Source: Lycorma delicatula (taxonomy: Eukaryota; Arthropoda; Insecta; Hemiptera; Fulgoridae). Taken from it: a stretch of 64,000 bases of DNA. This document shows positions 12,601 to 27,600 of this stretch, piece by piece. A program made the translations under genes and the position numbers. Where the stretch lies: positions 57,046,201 through 57,110,200 of the forward strand of contig NC_134463.1 of the NCBI RefSeq assembly GCF_047948215.1, read 5' to 3'. The notes below the pieces were generated by a model that was given only the letters and a program-made list of their open reading frames with translations, was not told the origin of the DNA and did not search any database. Every line of letters begins with the position of its first letter. The stretch's first letter is position 1.

Positions 12601-15600
12601 TAAGTAAATCAAGAGGACTTGAGTAAATTAAATTTTAGGACAAAATTGTCATTGTTGCGATCAAAAATTGTTTTGTTGTATGAGGATTGTATTTTTGGTG
12701 TTTAAACACTCAATCAAGTAATGATCTGAGTGCATAGTATAATTGAACTTAGATATAGAAGAGTTTGGCCTTCTGACAGATGCCAAACTGATAACAGTAT
12801 TGTGTTAACAAATTTAGAGGCTCTAAAAGATAACCTCTGGAAAAGCCCATCAGGGCTAGTAATGGCGAGAGTGGTGTGGTGATTGAGATTGTCACAAGGT
12901 GGCTGTCTTCCCCTAACATTATCAGGATGTAAGTAAAAGCCTATTTATCAAACACATTAAAATTGATTACCTTCATATATAACTTTATGCAATCATTATT
13001 AAATTTTCTAAAATTAATTAATTTATTTTGAAATGAATAGAGATAAGAGGGTGATGTAGTAAATAGAGATAGAGGGAGACTCTTATATCATCAAATTCAA
13101 AATTTATTTCCTGGCTCACTAAATACATTTGTTGAGCACACATTTAATTCATTAACTTGCTACAAATAAACAAAAAATATCTTTTCTATCCCAAAATTTC
13201 TTAATTTAATTTCTTTCTAGCCTGGTAGAAATTGGTAGTGTATAAAAAGGCCATGTCTGACTGGGATTCAAACTGGGACCTGCACACGAAATGCTGAGGT
13301 ACTACCTACTCAGCCATAGAGGTCAGTCTTTTAAATGAAAAGATTAAGACCAACAGTGACAATAAAAGTGAAAATACGCTGCATGATGAACTTATTCTTA
13401 TGAATCCTTTACTCACAGCTTAATTTTAAAATTCTGGTGCGGTGTCAAGTACATGGTTATTACGTTATGTAGTCTGGAAGGTAGGTGCAATCCCAGTCTT
13501 GGTATCAATCCAAAAATTGTTACCTTGGCATTTTTCATACACTATTAAATTGATATACCTCATTATAAAAACTATAAGTATATTTTAATTGAACATAATT
13601 TTGTCATAAATCAGCATAAATAAATAGCATGAATGTGTACTGATATAGTAAAAAAAATTATTGGATTTTAGTGTAACAGTTTGCATAAATGAACTAAGAT
13701 TGTAATGTACTTCCAGATCTACTGACATTCAGGTAATGTTATGGTATACCACTTTGGTTTTGTATGTTAACTGTAATCTGAAAAGAAGCTTTGCTTGTTT
13801 CTTGAAAATCATTTACAAAGTGATTTCTAATAGCTTTCTTAATATTAGAATCATTAACATAAATAAAATGAATAAATGAGATATATCTAGTAATATTTTA
13901 TTCAATAATAAAATGAAAAAAAAAATTTATTTCAATTGCAGTTATATAAATTATATGTGTAATTTAGAAAACTGCAAATCATATCAGCAAAACCAGATGC
14001 TTCTTTAATTTAAATAACTAATTACGTTATTTTATTATTCTTATTTATTAAAATTATTTTTCTCCTTACTTTTTTCATTTAGTACTTAAAAATTTTTAAT
14101 TAATATTTTGTTATTTATATTATAAATTAATGTTATTATTTAAATTTTATAAAATATTCTAATGAAATGGGATCACTCCAAAACTACTAAACATGCATAA
14201 ATAATAGAACATGAAAAACACTATGTTTAACTATTTTTTCTTTCCTTTAACTTTGTGCGCAATTTAAATTTATATAAATTTTGCAGGAGTCAGCATATAT
14301 TACTAATTTGAATTATGACAAAGCCATGTACATGATTTCTATTGTAAATGTTTTTACCTTGCTAGCTAATTTAATGAAATTGTCTTCATACATAATACTA
14401 TGTACATTAAAATATTTTTTGTTTATAAATCAAATATTTTCAACTGTTTGTTATTCTAATTATTTTTGAAATTTCAGTATTAGTGTTATAATCTACAATT
14501 GTGATACAGTGTGTCGATCTTCATGGCAGAGTGGTTAGCATTTCTGCCTTTTGTCCAGAGGTCCTGGGTTTGAATCCCAGTCAGGAATACCATTTTTTCA
14601 TACGCTGCAAAAATTCCATTTTCATATCCCACAAGCTTCAAGCTGTGGCAAAATCAACAAAAAGTTTATTTTTGTTCAAATTATTTGCTTTATAAAAATC
14701 TTATGCAGTTATTTTTAAATGCTCTATCTAGCTTCAAAATCTGACTTGGAAAAAACATTTGTTTTTCTTTGAACATTTGCTTTGATTTGTTTTTCTTATA
14801 TAATAACTGTTATAATTATTAAATGTAATTTTATATTACCTGTATTTTACATAAATTTTCTTTTCATAATTAATTTTTATGCTTACATTAACAAATTTAT
14901 TTTTCTACTCGTGTCCATTTCATGCATAAATTTTAGATTTTTATTATAATTATTTATTTAATTTACCAGTATTAAGTTTTCATAATTTAATGTTGGGTTG
15001 TATAAAATGAAATATCATTTTTAACAAGCTATATTAATTCAAACTGATAAAGAAATTGAATTTTAAAGAAAAAATAAAGATTTGGTATTTATAAAGATTT
15101 GGAAGTCGAGAATTACAGTGTTCAAGTCCTAGTAAAGACAGTTATTTTTACATGGATTTGAATACTAGATCGTGGTGGATACCAGTGTTCTTTGGTGGTT
15201 GGGTTTCAATTAACCACACATCTCAGGAATGGTCGAACTGAGAATGTACAAGACTACACTCATACATATCATCCTCATCCATTCTCTGAAGAATTATCTA
15301 AACGGTAGTTACCGGAGGCTAAACAGGAAAAAGAAAAAAAGAAAAGTACTAGGTAGCGCACAAAACTTTATAATGCACTTGAAATAATAAATATTAAAAG
15401 AAAATATACTACAGCTTGTTTTAATAGTAAATGATTTTATGTAAATGAAAGTACTGAAGATGAAACTATTTTTTTAATTCCCATCACTTCCTTAAAAAAA
15501 AAAATAAAATAAGAAAAAGTATTCGTTTACAAGAAATTATAATTGCTAATAAAGAGCAAAAAAACACGAATATTAGAAAAGTGTTGTAAATGTGGCATCA

Positions 15601-18600
15601 AGGATTTGTTACATAAAAAAGAATAAATTCGATTGGTAAAATTTTTACTCTACGATTAGAACTATTTGAACTGATGATGAAATAAAAAAAAGTTCATTTA
15701 ATAATATAAAAAGTGTGTTCACGGATACGATAAAAATCGAGGGTTACAATTAAAAAGGAATAAGTGCAATATTAAATCACGGAACTTCGATTCGTGAAGG
15801 TCATTATACTAGGTTTTATTAAAAATGCTGTATGAAGTTAATGATATGACTATCAACAAAAAAAAATTAGCCAAGACATTAAGAAAATATATATTTGTTT
15901 GTTCTTTAAAGGCAATAAATTTTAATAATAAATTCATAAGATAACAATCAGTAATTCATAAAAAAAAAAATTAAAGAATCTAACAAAATGCAGATATAAA
16001 AAAAAATTACAATGAAATTGTAAACCATATGGTAAGAGTCTCACACATATTTCTTTCATTTAACAAAGAAAAATTTCTGTAATATAAATAAAACTTTTTT
16101 TAACAAAATGATACTGATATCAAAAAAGGTAAGACTTTTCTATTATAGGTAAAACATTTTTATTACATATTGTACGGAAAAAACATTTCTATTATAAAAA
16201 TCTGTTATTAATTTCGTTTAAAAAAATACATACTTTTTTTTTAACATTTGTCAGTGTGTGTTAAAAATTACTTTTAAAATGTGCGTATACAAGTATATAT
16301 ATATATATCCAAAAAAATTACAATGAAATTGTAAACTGTATGGTAAGATTCTTGCAGTTATCATTCCTTTCGCTCAATAAATGAAAATTTCTGTAATATA
16401 AATAAAACTATTTGTAACAAAATTATACTGATATCAAAAAAAAATTTTGTTTATATCTATGCTGTTCCATAAGTTTTCCTTGACCACAGTCATTCTTTAA
16501 GTTTTCTGTATAATGTGAGGTTATTTAGCAATTTTCATGTTACAAATGAGTATGGTGTTGGACTAGGGATAGTGAATGCTATTTTAAAACAATTTAAAGA
16601 TTCTGGTTCATTTTCACTTCAAAGGTAAGGCAAATATTGCCTAAAAGAAAAGCTAGTCAATACAGAATAGCTCATTAGCGAGAAAAAGTGAACTTGATCC
16701 AAAATTATCTGCTGTGGACTTAAATTGAGAATTAGCAATCAGTGGAATAAATTTACATGTGACAACTGTTAAGAAGCAGATGTCTTGCGACTGGATGGAA
16801 AGCTCATCAACCAGCTAAAAAGCAGCTTTTAACACCAGCAATGTGCAAAAGAGGCTCTTGTGGCCAAAGCACATGCTAACTGAAATAAAGAAGAATGGGA
16901 AAATGTTATGTTCAGGGGTAAAGGGTTCCATATGTTAGAAAAGTATCAGATGAAAATACATCACAAGCAAATACATCAAAGCTGATATCCAACAATCAGT
17001 TAAACATCTCCAGAAAAAAATATATTTATAATTAAACATGTATGTTTAATGTATTATGTTAGCAAGTAGGCAAAATATAAAGTGTATAATAATTACAATT
17101 AATAAGTAATAAATTTATATTAAGTATAAAATTAATTGTAAAATAAAAAGTTAAAAAAAAAAATGGAATTTGCTAATATCTAACTTAACAAACATATATA
17201 TATATATATTATTTATATACATAGTACTGAATCTTCTTACTTACAAACAAGACAGTAAGTATGATAATACATGTAATTCCTAATGGAAAATCACTCCAAT
17301 ATCGTGTGTATGAAATAACATGAAATAGTTCTAACAACTTGACAACAAAGGTACCTCTTGTTGGTGGTAATCCAATTAAACCTGGTGTCAGTGATATTAT
17401 TATATTCAATGATGCTCCATTAATAAATCCAGCTGCTACTGGCAATGATATGAAATTAACTACATATTCTGTTAACAGATTGTAAATTTAATCCAAATTT
17501 CAATTAAGAAGAAAATATTATACATACATACAAAGTTTACAACAAATTGACTTGTGATTGCTATTGTAAATAAACCACATAATTAGTAAAACCGCCCTCA
17601 ATTCAAAGATGTGTTGTATTGAAAAATTAAAACGAAATTAATAACATCATCTTGTCAAATCTGACAAGAGTAACACAAAAGTTATCATTAAGGGTCTTTA
17701 TTACACTTGAAACAATATTGCAGAACTTACCCGATGACCAACCAACCAATTTTAAATTACAATTAAAAATTTCATTAACAAGTACAAACCCATTATACCA
17801 AACACACAAAAATGTTTCCTTAAATAAATTCTCCCTAAAGCATAATCCTTTAAGCCTATCAAAAAATCCCAAACCAATTTCCAAATCCCTAATTTCTATA
17901 CGCCTTGCCACAAACTACCAAAATACCGCTGGTTTAAACTTGCTTATGTGTGGAAAAGGTTATCAGAAAACATATAAACATAAATACTTGTTTTAACATA
18001 TAGATAAAAAAAAATCCCTTTTGGCATGCTAGAAGGCAGAGGTAGATTTCACCGGTGCTACGTAGGGAATAAAAAAGATTTCCACCTTAAATTAAGGAAA
18101 ACTTCAAATTTACTCAATACGACAATGGTTACATGTGAAAAAAGTTTCATATGTTCAGCATACGAAAAGTCCCATCTTACAATTCCAGCAACATTTTGGT
18201 CATCCCTTGCCGTAAGGGTTGGTGTCATATCAAAAATTGTTTCAGTCAAAGGTTTTAGGAAATGTTTAGGGGACTAACGACTTATTAAGATGTGCCTATA
18301 GGGAGGTATGATTTTTTTGTGTTTGAAACCCCATTTTTTCAACCTCCTGGGCCAATGGTTGATGATATTAAAAAACTTTTCTTAGATAAGTTTTAGATCC
18401 TTATCCAAAAATAGGAATTTTAAACAAATTCGATATTTTAATTAATAACAAAGTTATAGCGATATTTTGTTTTTTCAAAAAAGCCCCCCCTTTCCATTCG
18501 CATGGTCTGATTCTGGACGTTAGCAAACGACCGAGATTTTTGGACGAGTTATTTTTAAGAAACAATTTGAAACTGATTGCGCAAAATTACGGCAGTTATC

Positions 18601-21600
18601 GTGTCCACAAGAAAGTGAAATATATACAGGTGATTTAAAGAAACGGGAAATTTTGAAAGTTGTGTTGGTAGCCGTGGGCGATTGGTACCACTTGATAAGT
18701 GGCGCCAGCCTCTCTAACCTAACCTGCCATTTAGTTGTCATGGATCCTTGGAGTGTGCGCAACGTGCATTTGCTATCAAAGCGTTTTACAAAAACAATGA
18801 CAGTGTGGAGGGAGCGCGTAGAGAATTTCGCCGTCATTTTAATCTGGGACGGCACGACCGTGTTCCATCAGCACATGCAATTAAAACTTGGATATTCAAT
18901 TTTGAGGAAACTGGTTTGGCAATGAAAAAGAAATCTCCAGGCCGTGAGCGAACCGTCCGTACACCACAGAATGTTCAAGCTTACAAGATGCTGTCACACG
19001 AAGTCCACATCGGTCAATCCGTCGTCTCTCAGCATCTTTACAATTGCATAGTTCAAGTGTACGAAGAATGTTAGTGAAGGACTTGCAATTCCATCCATAC
19101 AAGTTGCAGATCGTCCAAGAACTGAAACCGAAGATGCAGTTGTGCGAGCACAATTCTGTAATATAATGCTTCAGAAGATAAATGATAACGAAGAGTTTGT
19201 TCACGAACTGTGGATGTCAGACGAAGCGCATTTCCACCTCAGTGGATTTATTAACAAGCAAAATTTCAGATACTGGCCACAAGAAAATCCTACGCAGCTA
19301 CACCAGCGTCCGTTGCACAGCCAGTTAGTGACCGTGCGGTGTGCTATGTCATCTTACTTTGTTATAGGCCCTTATTTTTTTTGAGGATGACAACGGTCTT
19401 GCGTTTACAGTGACGTCGGCTCGTTCGTAGCCGTGCTTGAAACCTTTGTTGTGGAACAACAAAAGAGATTTCCACCAATTCTTAACAAAGCCTGGTTTCA
19501 ACAAGACGGAGCAACGTCACATACTGCACGAATATCGATGGCAGCTGTACACCGATTGTTTGGACAACGTGTCATTTCACGAAATGGTGACATTAGATGG
19601 CCTCCCAGATCACCTGATCTCTCCGCTTGCGATTACTTTTTGTGGGGTCACCTTAAAAGCAAAGTGTTCTAAAGTAGACCTGCTACAACGGAAGAACTAA
19701 AGGCATAGATCCGAGAAGCAATTGCGGAAATTCCAATTGAGATGTTATGTCAAACCATGAACAATTTAACGAAGAGTCTTCGTGAGTGTTGACGTAGAAT
19801 AGGAGGTCACCTGGAAGATGTAATCTTTAAAAAATAAACTAAAATGTATGTATGCTAAAATGGCAACATTTGTACAATTACATGAAATAAAATTCATTTT
19901 CAAAAAAAAATTTTTCATTAATGTTATTTAATTTTTAAAATTTCCCGTTTCTTTGAATCACTCTGTATATATATATATATATATATATGTATAAATAAAC
20001 ATTTGAGCTGACGGTGTTTTTGGTGTCTGGAGGGCTGTGAAAAGCGAAGATATATCGAAATTTTCCGGAAGTCGAATCATGCTATCCATTACAATAGATA
20101 GTTTTTTTATGAAATCTACCTAAAACATTAGATTGTTCAAAAATATAACGAAATAAACTATTTTGTAATTTGGTGGTTTTCCCGTTAACTACCCCTTAAA
20201 GTTGGATAATTCATTCCGTCTGCAAAATAGATATTTTACATAAAAATAAAAAAAATTATTTTTAATTATTAAAGATCTTTTACTGATTTTGAATAAAATT
20301 CCATTTGAAACCATGACCTCATTTATATTAAATAACACGTCATTATTTTCAAGTCATTTAAATATAAAGTGATGCGTTGCTATTAAAATGTAAGCTGCCC
20401 TATCCTATTCCTATTGTATCATAACATTAAATTTAAACTTGTTTTCATATTATAATTTATTATATGCTTGACATTACAGATGTATTATTCGTATTTTTTT
20501 AATAAATTTTGTTTTTATAAGATAAGCATTTTTAATATTATTACGTTCTATTACATAAAATATTTTATCTCTTTAATTTTTAAATGGCAAATGTAATAAT
20601 ATTTTTTATTACTTTAGAACACTCGTTTATAATTCTATTTTGTAATATGTAGACATTAGAATATAAACAACAAATATACGTATATTGTAACCTTTTATTT
20701 CAGGGTTATTATCTTTTTTTCCCTTCGGAACTACCGTAAGGTATTATTACTTCAGAGGATGAATGAGGATATGTATGAATGTAAATGAAGTGCAGTCTTG
20801 TACAGTTTCAGATCGACCAGTTCTGAGATGTGTGGTTAATTTAATCCCAATCAACGAACAACACTGATATCTAGTATTCAAATCCGTAAAAATGTTATTC
20901 CTGCCTTTGCTAGGATTTGAACCATGCGATGAGGGCGTTGGTGGATAATTTTTTTGCAAGTATTTAATGAATGTCTGTTTAAGGAGAGATTCCCAACACC
21001 ATGGAAGATGGCGAGAGTGGTTCTCCTTCCTAAGGGACTGGCAGAGAGGGCAACTTAATGAGTTACAAGGAATGAGTTACAAGGTTATGGCGGTCGGTAT
21101 GTCTAATTGGTAGCCTGGGGTAACTTCTCGAAGTTATTCTGGCAAACAGGCTGCAGGAGGAGTTAGAGAACTGGGGGATTCTCGGACAAACAATATGGCT
21201 TCCGGAAAGGAAGAAGCTCAGTGGATGCTGTTAAAAAAGAGACAGAAGTGGTAGAGGCGACGGCCAGGGGTCTAGGAACGTGAGGAAGATTTCCCTGGTC
21301 GTTTTCCTGAATGTCGCTAATGCATTCAATGCGGTGAGATGGGAGTCCATATTGCGGCAGTTGGAGGAGCAAGGGATTTCACCTTACTTGTTGAGGATGA
21401 TGTAGTTGTACCTCAGCGGAAGGAACTTGAGTATCACGTTTGAGGAGGAGGAGGCGGAGGAGATCGTCGTGTCCATGCAGGGTTCAGTCTTGGGGCCCAT
21501 CTTGTGGAATGTGGTGTATGACGACCTACTTCGGCAGGAGTGGCTGCCGGAAGTACAATTCGTGGCATACGCCGATGATTTGACTGTAGTAGTGATGGTG

Positions 21601-24600
21601 AAGGAGCTGGAGAAGGTGGTGGGGATAGCTACGAGTACCATTGAGAAAATCAAGTCGTGGTTTCAGACGCAGGGGCTGCAACTGCCAGCTAAGAAAACTG
21701 AAATTGTAGCAATGACGAGAAGACTGGCGAATACCCTCATTTGCTGTCATGGAGAAATGATCGCCTCGAAGGAAGCGGCAAATACTTAGGAGTGTGTCTC
21801 CATAGGTCAAGGAGTTTTCTCACTTCACGTGCAGCAAGTGACCATGAAGGCGGAAAGGATGTCCTCGGCATTGCTGAGAATTATGGCCAATGCTAGGGGT
21901 CCTAGGATATTCAAGCGCAGAATGCTGGCGTCTACCGTGGTATCGATGATATTGCATGCAGCACCGGTATGGTGGGAGGCTTTTGGAGTGGGGAGAAATG
22001 CCGGGAAATTGAATGGCATTTATAGGAGGCTGGCGCAGCTCTACCGGACGATATCATTGGATACCTCACTGATGGTGGCTGGTATGCTGCCGTTGGACCT
22101 GTTGGCCAAAGAGAGAAGAGATAGAGCCACAGATGGTAGAGAGAAGGCGAGGGGCCGCATGCTGGCTGACTGGCAGGAGAGTTGGCGGAGCGCAAAGGAG
22201 GGGTACTTACTGGACCTACACTTAGATTCCGCAGGTGGCTGCCTGGGTCAATAGACTGCATGGAGAGGTGGACTTCTGGACGGCTTAGTGGTTGTCGGGT
22301 TATGGGTCGTTCGGGGTCTACCTCTTTAGGATCGGAAAGAGGTGCACAGAACTTGCCATTATTGTGATGACGTGGTTACAGTGGAGCACACCTTCTTTGT
22401 ATGCCCCAGATGGAGGTAAGAGATTCACGTGGCGGTTTGAACTTGCCTGGGGAAGTCATGCGGTTGATGCTCTCTTCCGGTGAGGGATAGATGCGTGTGC
22501 CCGCTGGTTTAAAAGGGTGCTACAGCAAAAATTAATGGAGGAGGACTGCGAGGCGGACAACGGAGATGTCGGTTGAGGACGGCGATGGACGCCAGCCTTC
22601 AGGGGCGGATGGCGGGGTGCCTAGGCGTTGTCGTCACCGGTGGCTCCCGCGGAACGCGTTTCTTTGTGTGAGACCGACATAGCTGTAGTGTAAATTTTGA
22701 ACTGTATATATTATTAATTGTAAATATTGAGTGTAAATAATGTCTGAATGTGTTATGTAAATATTAGTATGAATGAGAAGTGTGCCTGTGACGCGGGTGG
22801 TGCTCACCCTTCGTGTGGGATTGGGTTTTTAGTGGCTCCCACCGCGAAGGCGGTGAACCCCACACACCCAGTACGTGGGGGCTGCTGGGCGTTTGGTTCA
22901 GGCAAATTTTCGCACTTCATACGGAAAAAAAGAAAAAAAAAGGATTTGAACCTTAGAACACTCGACTTCGAAATCAGCTGATTTGCGATGAAGAGTTAAC
23001 CGTTAGACCAACCTGCGGGTTTACCAATACTACTCTTCAAGATCTGCAAGATCGAATTGTTACAGCGGTGAATTCAATAACCAGGGACCAGTTACCAATA
23101 AAAATAATTTGGGACCAATTAAATAAGTGTTATTTATAAATCTCGATTTTTACATCCTTGTACGAAGTAAAGGAAGAATTGCGATTGCGAAAAATTTCGG
23201 TTTTCAAATTTCATCGAAAATTTCCATTTGACCATCCCTGAATCCAATTTGACTATTTTCGGCGTGACGTCTGTACGGAAGTATGTGCGTATGCATAACT
23301 CAAAAACGATTAGGCGGAAAATTTTTAAATTTTGGATTTAGGGCTGTTGTAACATCCAATTGTGCTCCTCCTCTTTTCATTGCAATTGACTTGACCAAAA
23401 GTGTCCAAAAAACAGCCCAAAATCCAAAACATTTGGATTTTGAAGTTTTTATTAACTGCAGTAATAAGCCCTCATTGAGAGCTTTTCAACGATGTAAGTG
23501 GTATTTATTTTCATTGGATCCAGAGTTATAGTCAAATGAAATTTTTGGTTCTTACAAGGGGAAGGCATATCGATTTGAATCCAACTTCATTTCCTTTTTT
23601 AAAAATGAAAAGTACGTAAAATTTTATTTTACTAATAACCTCTGATTTTTTCAGGTTTTTTTTATTGTTATTATTGAATTACATTTATTATTAAATTTAC
23701 AAACATTTATTGTAAACTTTTTTTACAATCAGAGGTTAATAATTATTAATAATAAATCAATATAATTACATTAAAAAAAAAAGTTGAAAGAATGATTCAC
23801 CAGTGCTAAGGAGGGGATAAAAAAATGTCCACCTTAAAGTTAAGAAAAGCTTAGAATTTACTCAGTATGACAATGGTTACATGTGAAAAAATTTTTCACA
23901 TGTTTAGCATACGACAAGCCCCATCTTACAACCATCAACATTTTGTTCATCCCTTGCTGTAAGGGTTGGTTATATCAAAAATTGTTTCAGACAAAACAAC
24001 CACTTAAAACCATTTCAATACTGTGCCTATTAAGGATAGGTATGGTTTTTTTTTGTCTTCAAAAGCCCATTATTTCTATCCTTTGGGCCAGTGGTTGGTT
24101 ATATCAAAAAACTTTACTTACATAAGATTTAGGCCTTCATCCAAAGAATCGCTTGCCAAGTTTCCTCTTCTTTCCCCTCCAAAATTCGGTCGAACTCAGG
24201 ATCATTTACAAGTTGTCGAATTTGTGGCCCAACAAAAATACCTTCCTTAACTTTTGCAACACTTAATGAAGGAAATTTGTCTCTTATGTACTTAAAGGCC
24301 TGTCCTTCTCGGTTCATATTTTTAGCAAAATGTCTCATCAAACCCACCTTTATATGAAGGGGTGGAAGAAGAACATCTTTTGGGTCCACAAGAGGCTTGG
24401 CAATGACATTTTTCTTGCTAGAGTTAAGATTTCTTACAGGCCAGTCTGCTTGAATATAATGTGATTTCCTATCCCTACTGTCCCACATACATAAAAAGCA
24501 ACAGTATTTAGTGTACCTAGTTGCATTCCTAAGAGTACAACGATGACTTTTAGTTCACCGCAGATTTTCCACTTGTGTTCAGCAAATTTGATGTCAGTCT

Positions 24601-27600
24601 AGGAGGTTTGCCATGTTTGCCTAGTATCCTTCATGTGAACTGCATGATCAACAGGAATAGAAGGAAGACAGACGGTTGCCACTGTGAAGTAATACAGCTT
24701 TCAAACTAAGCTTGGAGGAGTCTATAAATAGCCTCTAATCAGTTGGATCATGATTCAGGTTCAAACATTTCATCAAGCCATTAACTTTGTAGCAAACAAC
24801 AAGATTGTTTTTCTTCTCAAAAAAAGAAAGTAGATCTGTATGATAATGTCTGTATTGTGAGACCTTGACATTTTTTTCATCTTTTTTGTCAAAAACAGAG
24901 TCGTGGGATGTGGAAGGTTTGTTGGGTTCTTCTTCCATATTGTCTTCATTTTCTACTTCAAGCTCATAATTTTAAGGTGGAGTAGGAACTGATAAACTAT
25001 CTGACTGTGGAATAGATCGAATAGCAGATATAAGATTAGGGTATTGAACTGTTCTTCTTTTCTTCATTGACAATCCTGCCTTTATAGGTGGAGTCAAGCA
25101 GAAATAGCAGTTATGTATGTAGTTTGAAGGCTTCCGCCAAGCCATAGGCGTAGCAAAAGCCATAGGTCGTTTTTTTATTTTTCAGTTATTCTCATAGTAT
25201 AACTGAATAAGAGTTGGAACATATATGTGGAGCACATGACATATCCTTGTCCAGTACCTTCGTACCAAAATAATGCTGATAGGCAGTCTTCACAAGAGGT
25301 GTCAAATTGCATTTCTGTGATGAAAATGCTATTTCACCACAAATGTAACAAAATTTCTGAATTTACACATTTTCGTGGAATTTTGATTTAACAAATTTTT
25401 CACTTCAAAATCACTCGAAAACCAGAAATTCTGCATTAATTAAACACAACAATATGAAACTCACAGTTACATCAAAAGTAATAATGTTTATAACCTACAA
25501 ACAGCTGGAGAACATAGTGTTTTGTCATTTAACAGGTGTGACAACTCCAAAAACAAAATTAGCCCCAAACTAAAAATGTAGATCGGGTAAAAAATGATAT
25601 ATCATTGTTATCTCCAAACAAAGAGTTAATCGGTCATTTTTATGGTGATTTTTGAATTCAGCAGATAGAAATACATGAGAATAACCTATTTTTGAGTCCA
25701 AAACATTTTCATTGTTCGGCAGTGTAATGAGTAAAATGTAACAGTAATTTTAAAATTAGTTTAAACTTATATATATTAGTTTAAATTTATTATAATAAAT
25801 CATACAATTAGTTAATATCAAAATTTAAATAAGTATAATATATTCACTTTTTGATTTCATGTACGTTTTAAAAATAAAAAACTTTTTAGAAATTGTCAAT
25901 AGTCCATTTTCTTAATAAAAAAATTTTTTTTGTCTTCAATCATTTGACTGGTTTGATGCAGCTCTCCAAGATTCCCTATCTAGTGCCAGTCGTTTCATTT
26001 CAGTATAGCCCCTACACCCTACATCTCTAACAATTTGTTTTACATATTCCAAATGTTGCCTGCCTGCCCAATTTTTCACATCCACCTGTCCTCCAATATC
26101 AAAGCAACTATTACAGCATGCCTTAATATGTGGCCTGTAAGTTTGTTTCTTCTTTTAACTATATTTTTCCAAATGCTTCTTTCTTCATCTATTTGCCACA
26201 ATACCTTTTCATTTGTCACTTTATCCACCCATGTGATTTTAACATTCTCCTATAGCACTACATTTCAAAAGCTTCTAATCTTTTCTTCTCAGGTACTTGC
26301 TCGTCCAAGTTTCACTTTCATATAAAGCTATGCTCCAAATATATACTTTCAAAAACATTTTTCTGATGTTTAAATTAATTTTGATATAAGCAAATTATAT
26401 TTCTGACTGAAAGCTCGTTTTGCCTGTGCTATTTGGCATTTTATATTGCTCCTGCTTCATCCATCTTTAGTAATTCTACTTCCCAAAAAGCAAAATTAAT
26501 GGAGAATTTAAGAAAAAAATTATGTTTATCTGATCTTGCTTTTGCTCCTTGTTAAGCATCTTCAGAGCCTCTCATTGAGGATGATGGGATGTTTCATCGC
26601 TACAAGACATGGTGCTGATGTTTGAGTTTGATTTAGAATATGGTTTTTAAAATCTCTATTAAAAACAAAATGCTTGATAAATAAGTAATTAAATTTACAT
26701 ACTCTTCAAAAATATTATAAAAACCAAAACTGAGTTACAACACCAGTGGTACATCTGGTGAACAACCTGTATGCCTTCCAGTAGTCTCTTTGCTAACATA
26801 GAGCAAAACAACTACCATAGTGTAAGCACTAAGGAAACTTCTTCACACTAGGCATAAAAAATTACTAACAAAAATCACAATATACACACCAAATTAATAG
26901 CAAGCTCAATCCAAACGTAGTGCATCAGTTATTTAAATACTATTATACCCTATTTAAATAACTGATAATAAATCAATGGATTTCAAAAAGTGTGTTACAT
27001 AAATTGTTGATAGCTTGCTGTCTTAATACTCAAACTTGTAGAAGAACTTGTTAAATTGGTGGTGGTTATTGGTAGGGTGAATGCACCAGTTACTGACCAC
27101 TTCAAAAAAAATATATAAAACTAAGATCTTATCATTATGTTTGTAAACGTCCGTTCATTCAATATTTACTCAAAGGTTTTTAAGATTAAGGAAATTTCAT
27201 TTAACAGTCTAATGAGAGTTTGGTAATCGCAGGGAATTTTTATTTTGATACTACTGGGAATATGGCAGCTGAATCAGTGTCACTACTACATGTGCCCAAG
27301 GTAAGAAACTTTTATATCCTCTTACATACACTTTATATTTTGTCATTTCAGTGTTTCTGAGTGGTTTTCTATACTGAAAAATTATGAGAATTTAATTGAA
27401 ATAACTGTTTTTTAAATAATATTAATTAAAATAATCATACAGCATAGTCAGATTTTGGATCATTATTATTACCTTTGCACCAGTACTCAACCAGCTAGTT
27501 GGATATTGGGTTTTGTTTATTTTTTTGGCTCCCATTTTAATTGGACTGGCTTTATTATAAAAAACATATGGATCTCCCAATACAATATTTCCTTGTTCCA

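Noticed and set aside
14508..14600. Possible functional tRNA gene
   Set aside because: A and B boxes are present but the acceptor stem cannot close and a SINE body follows.
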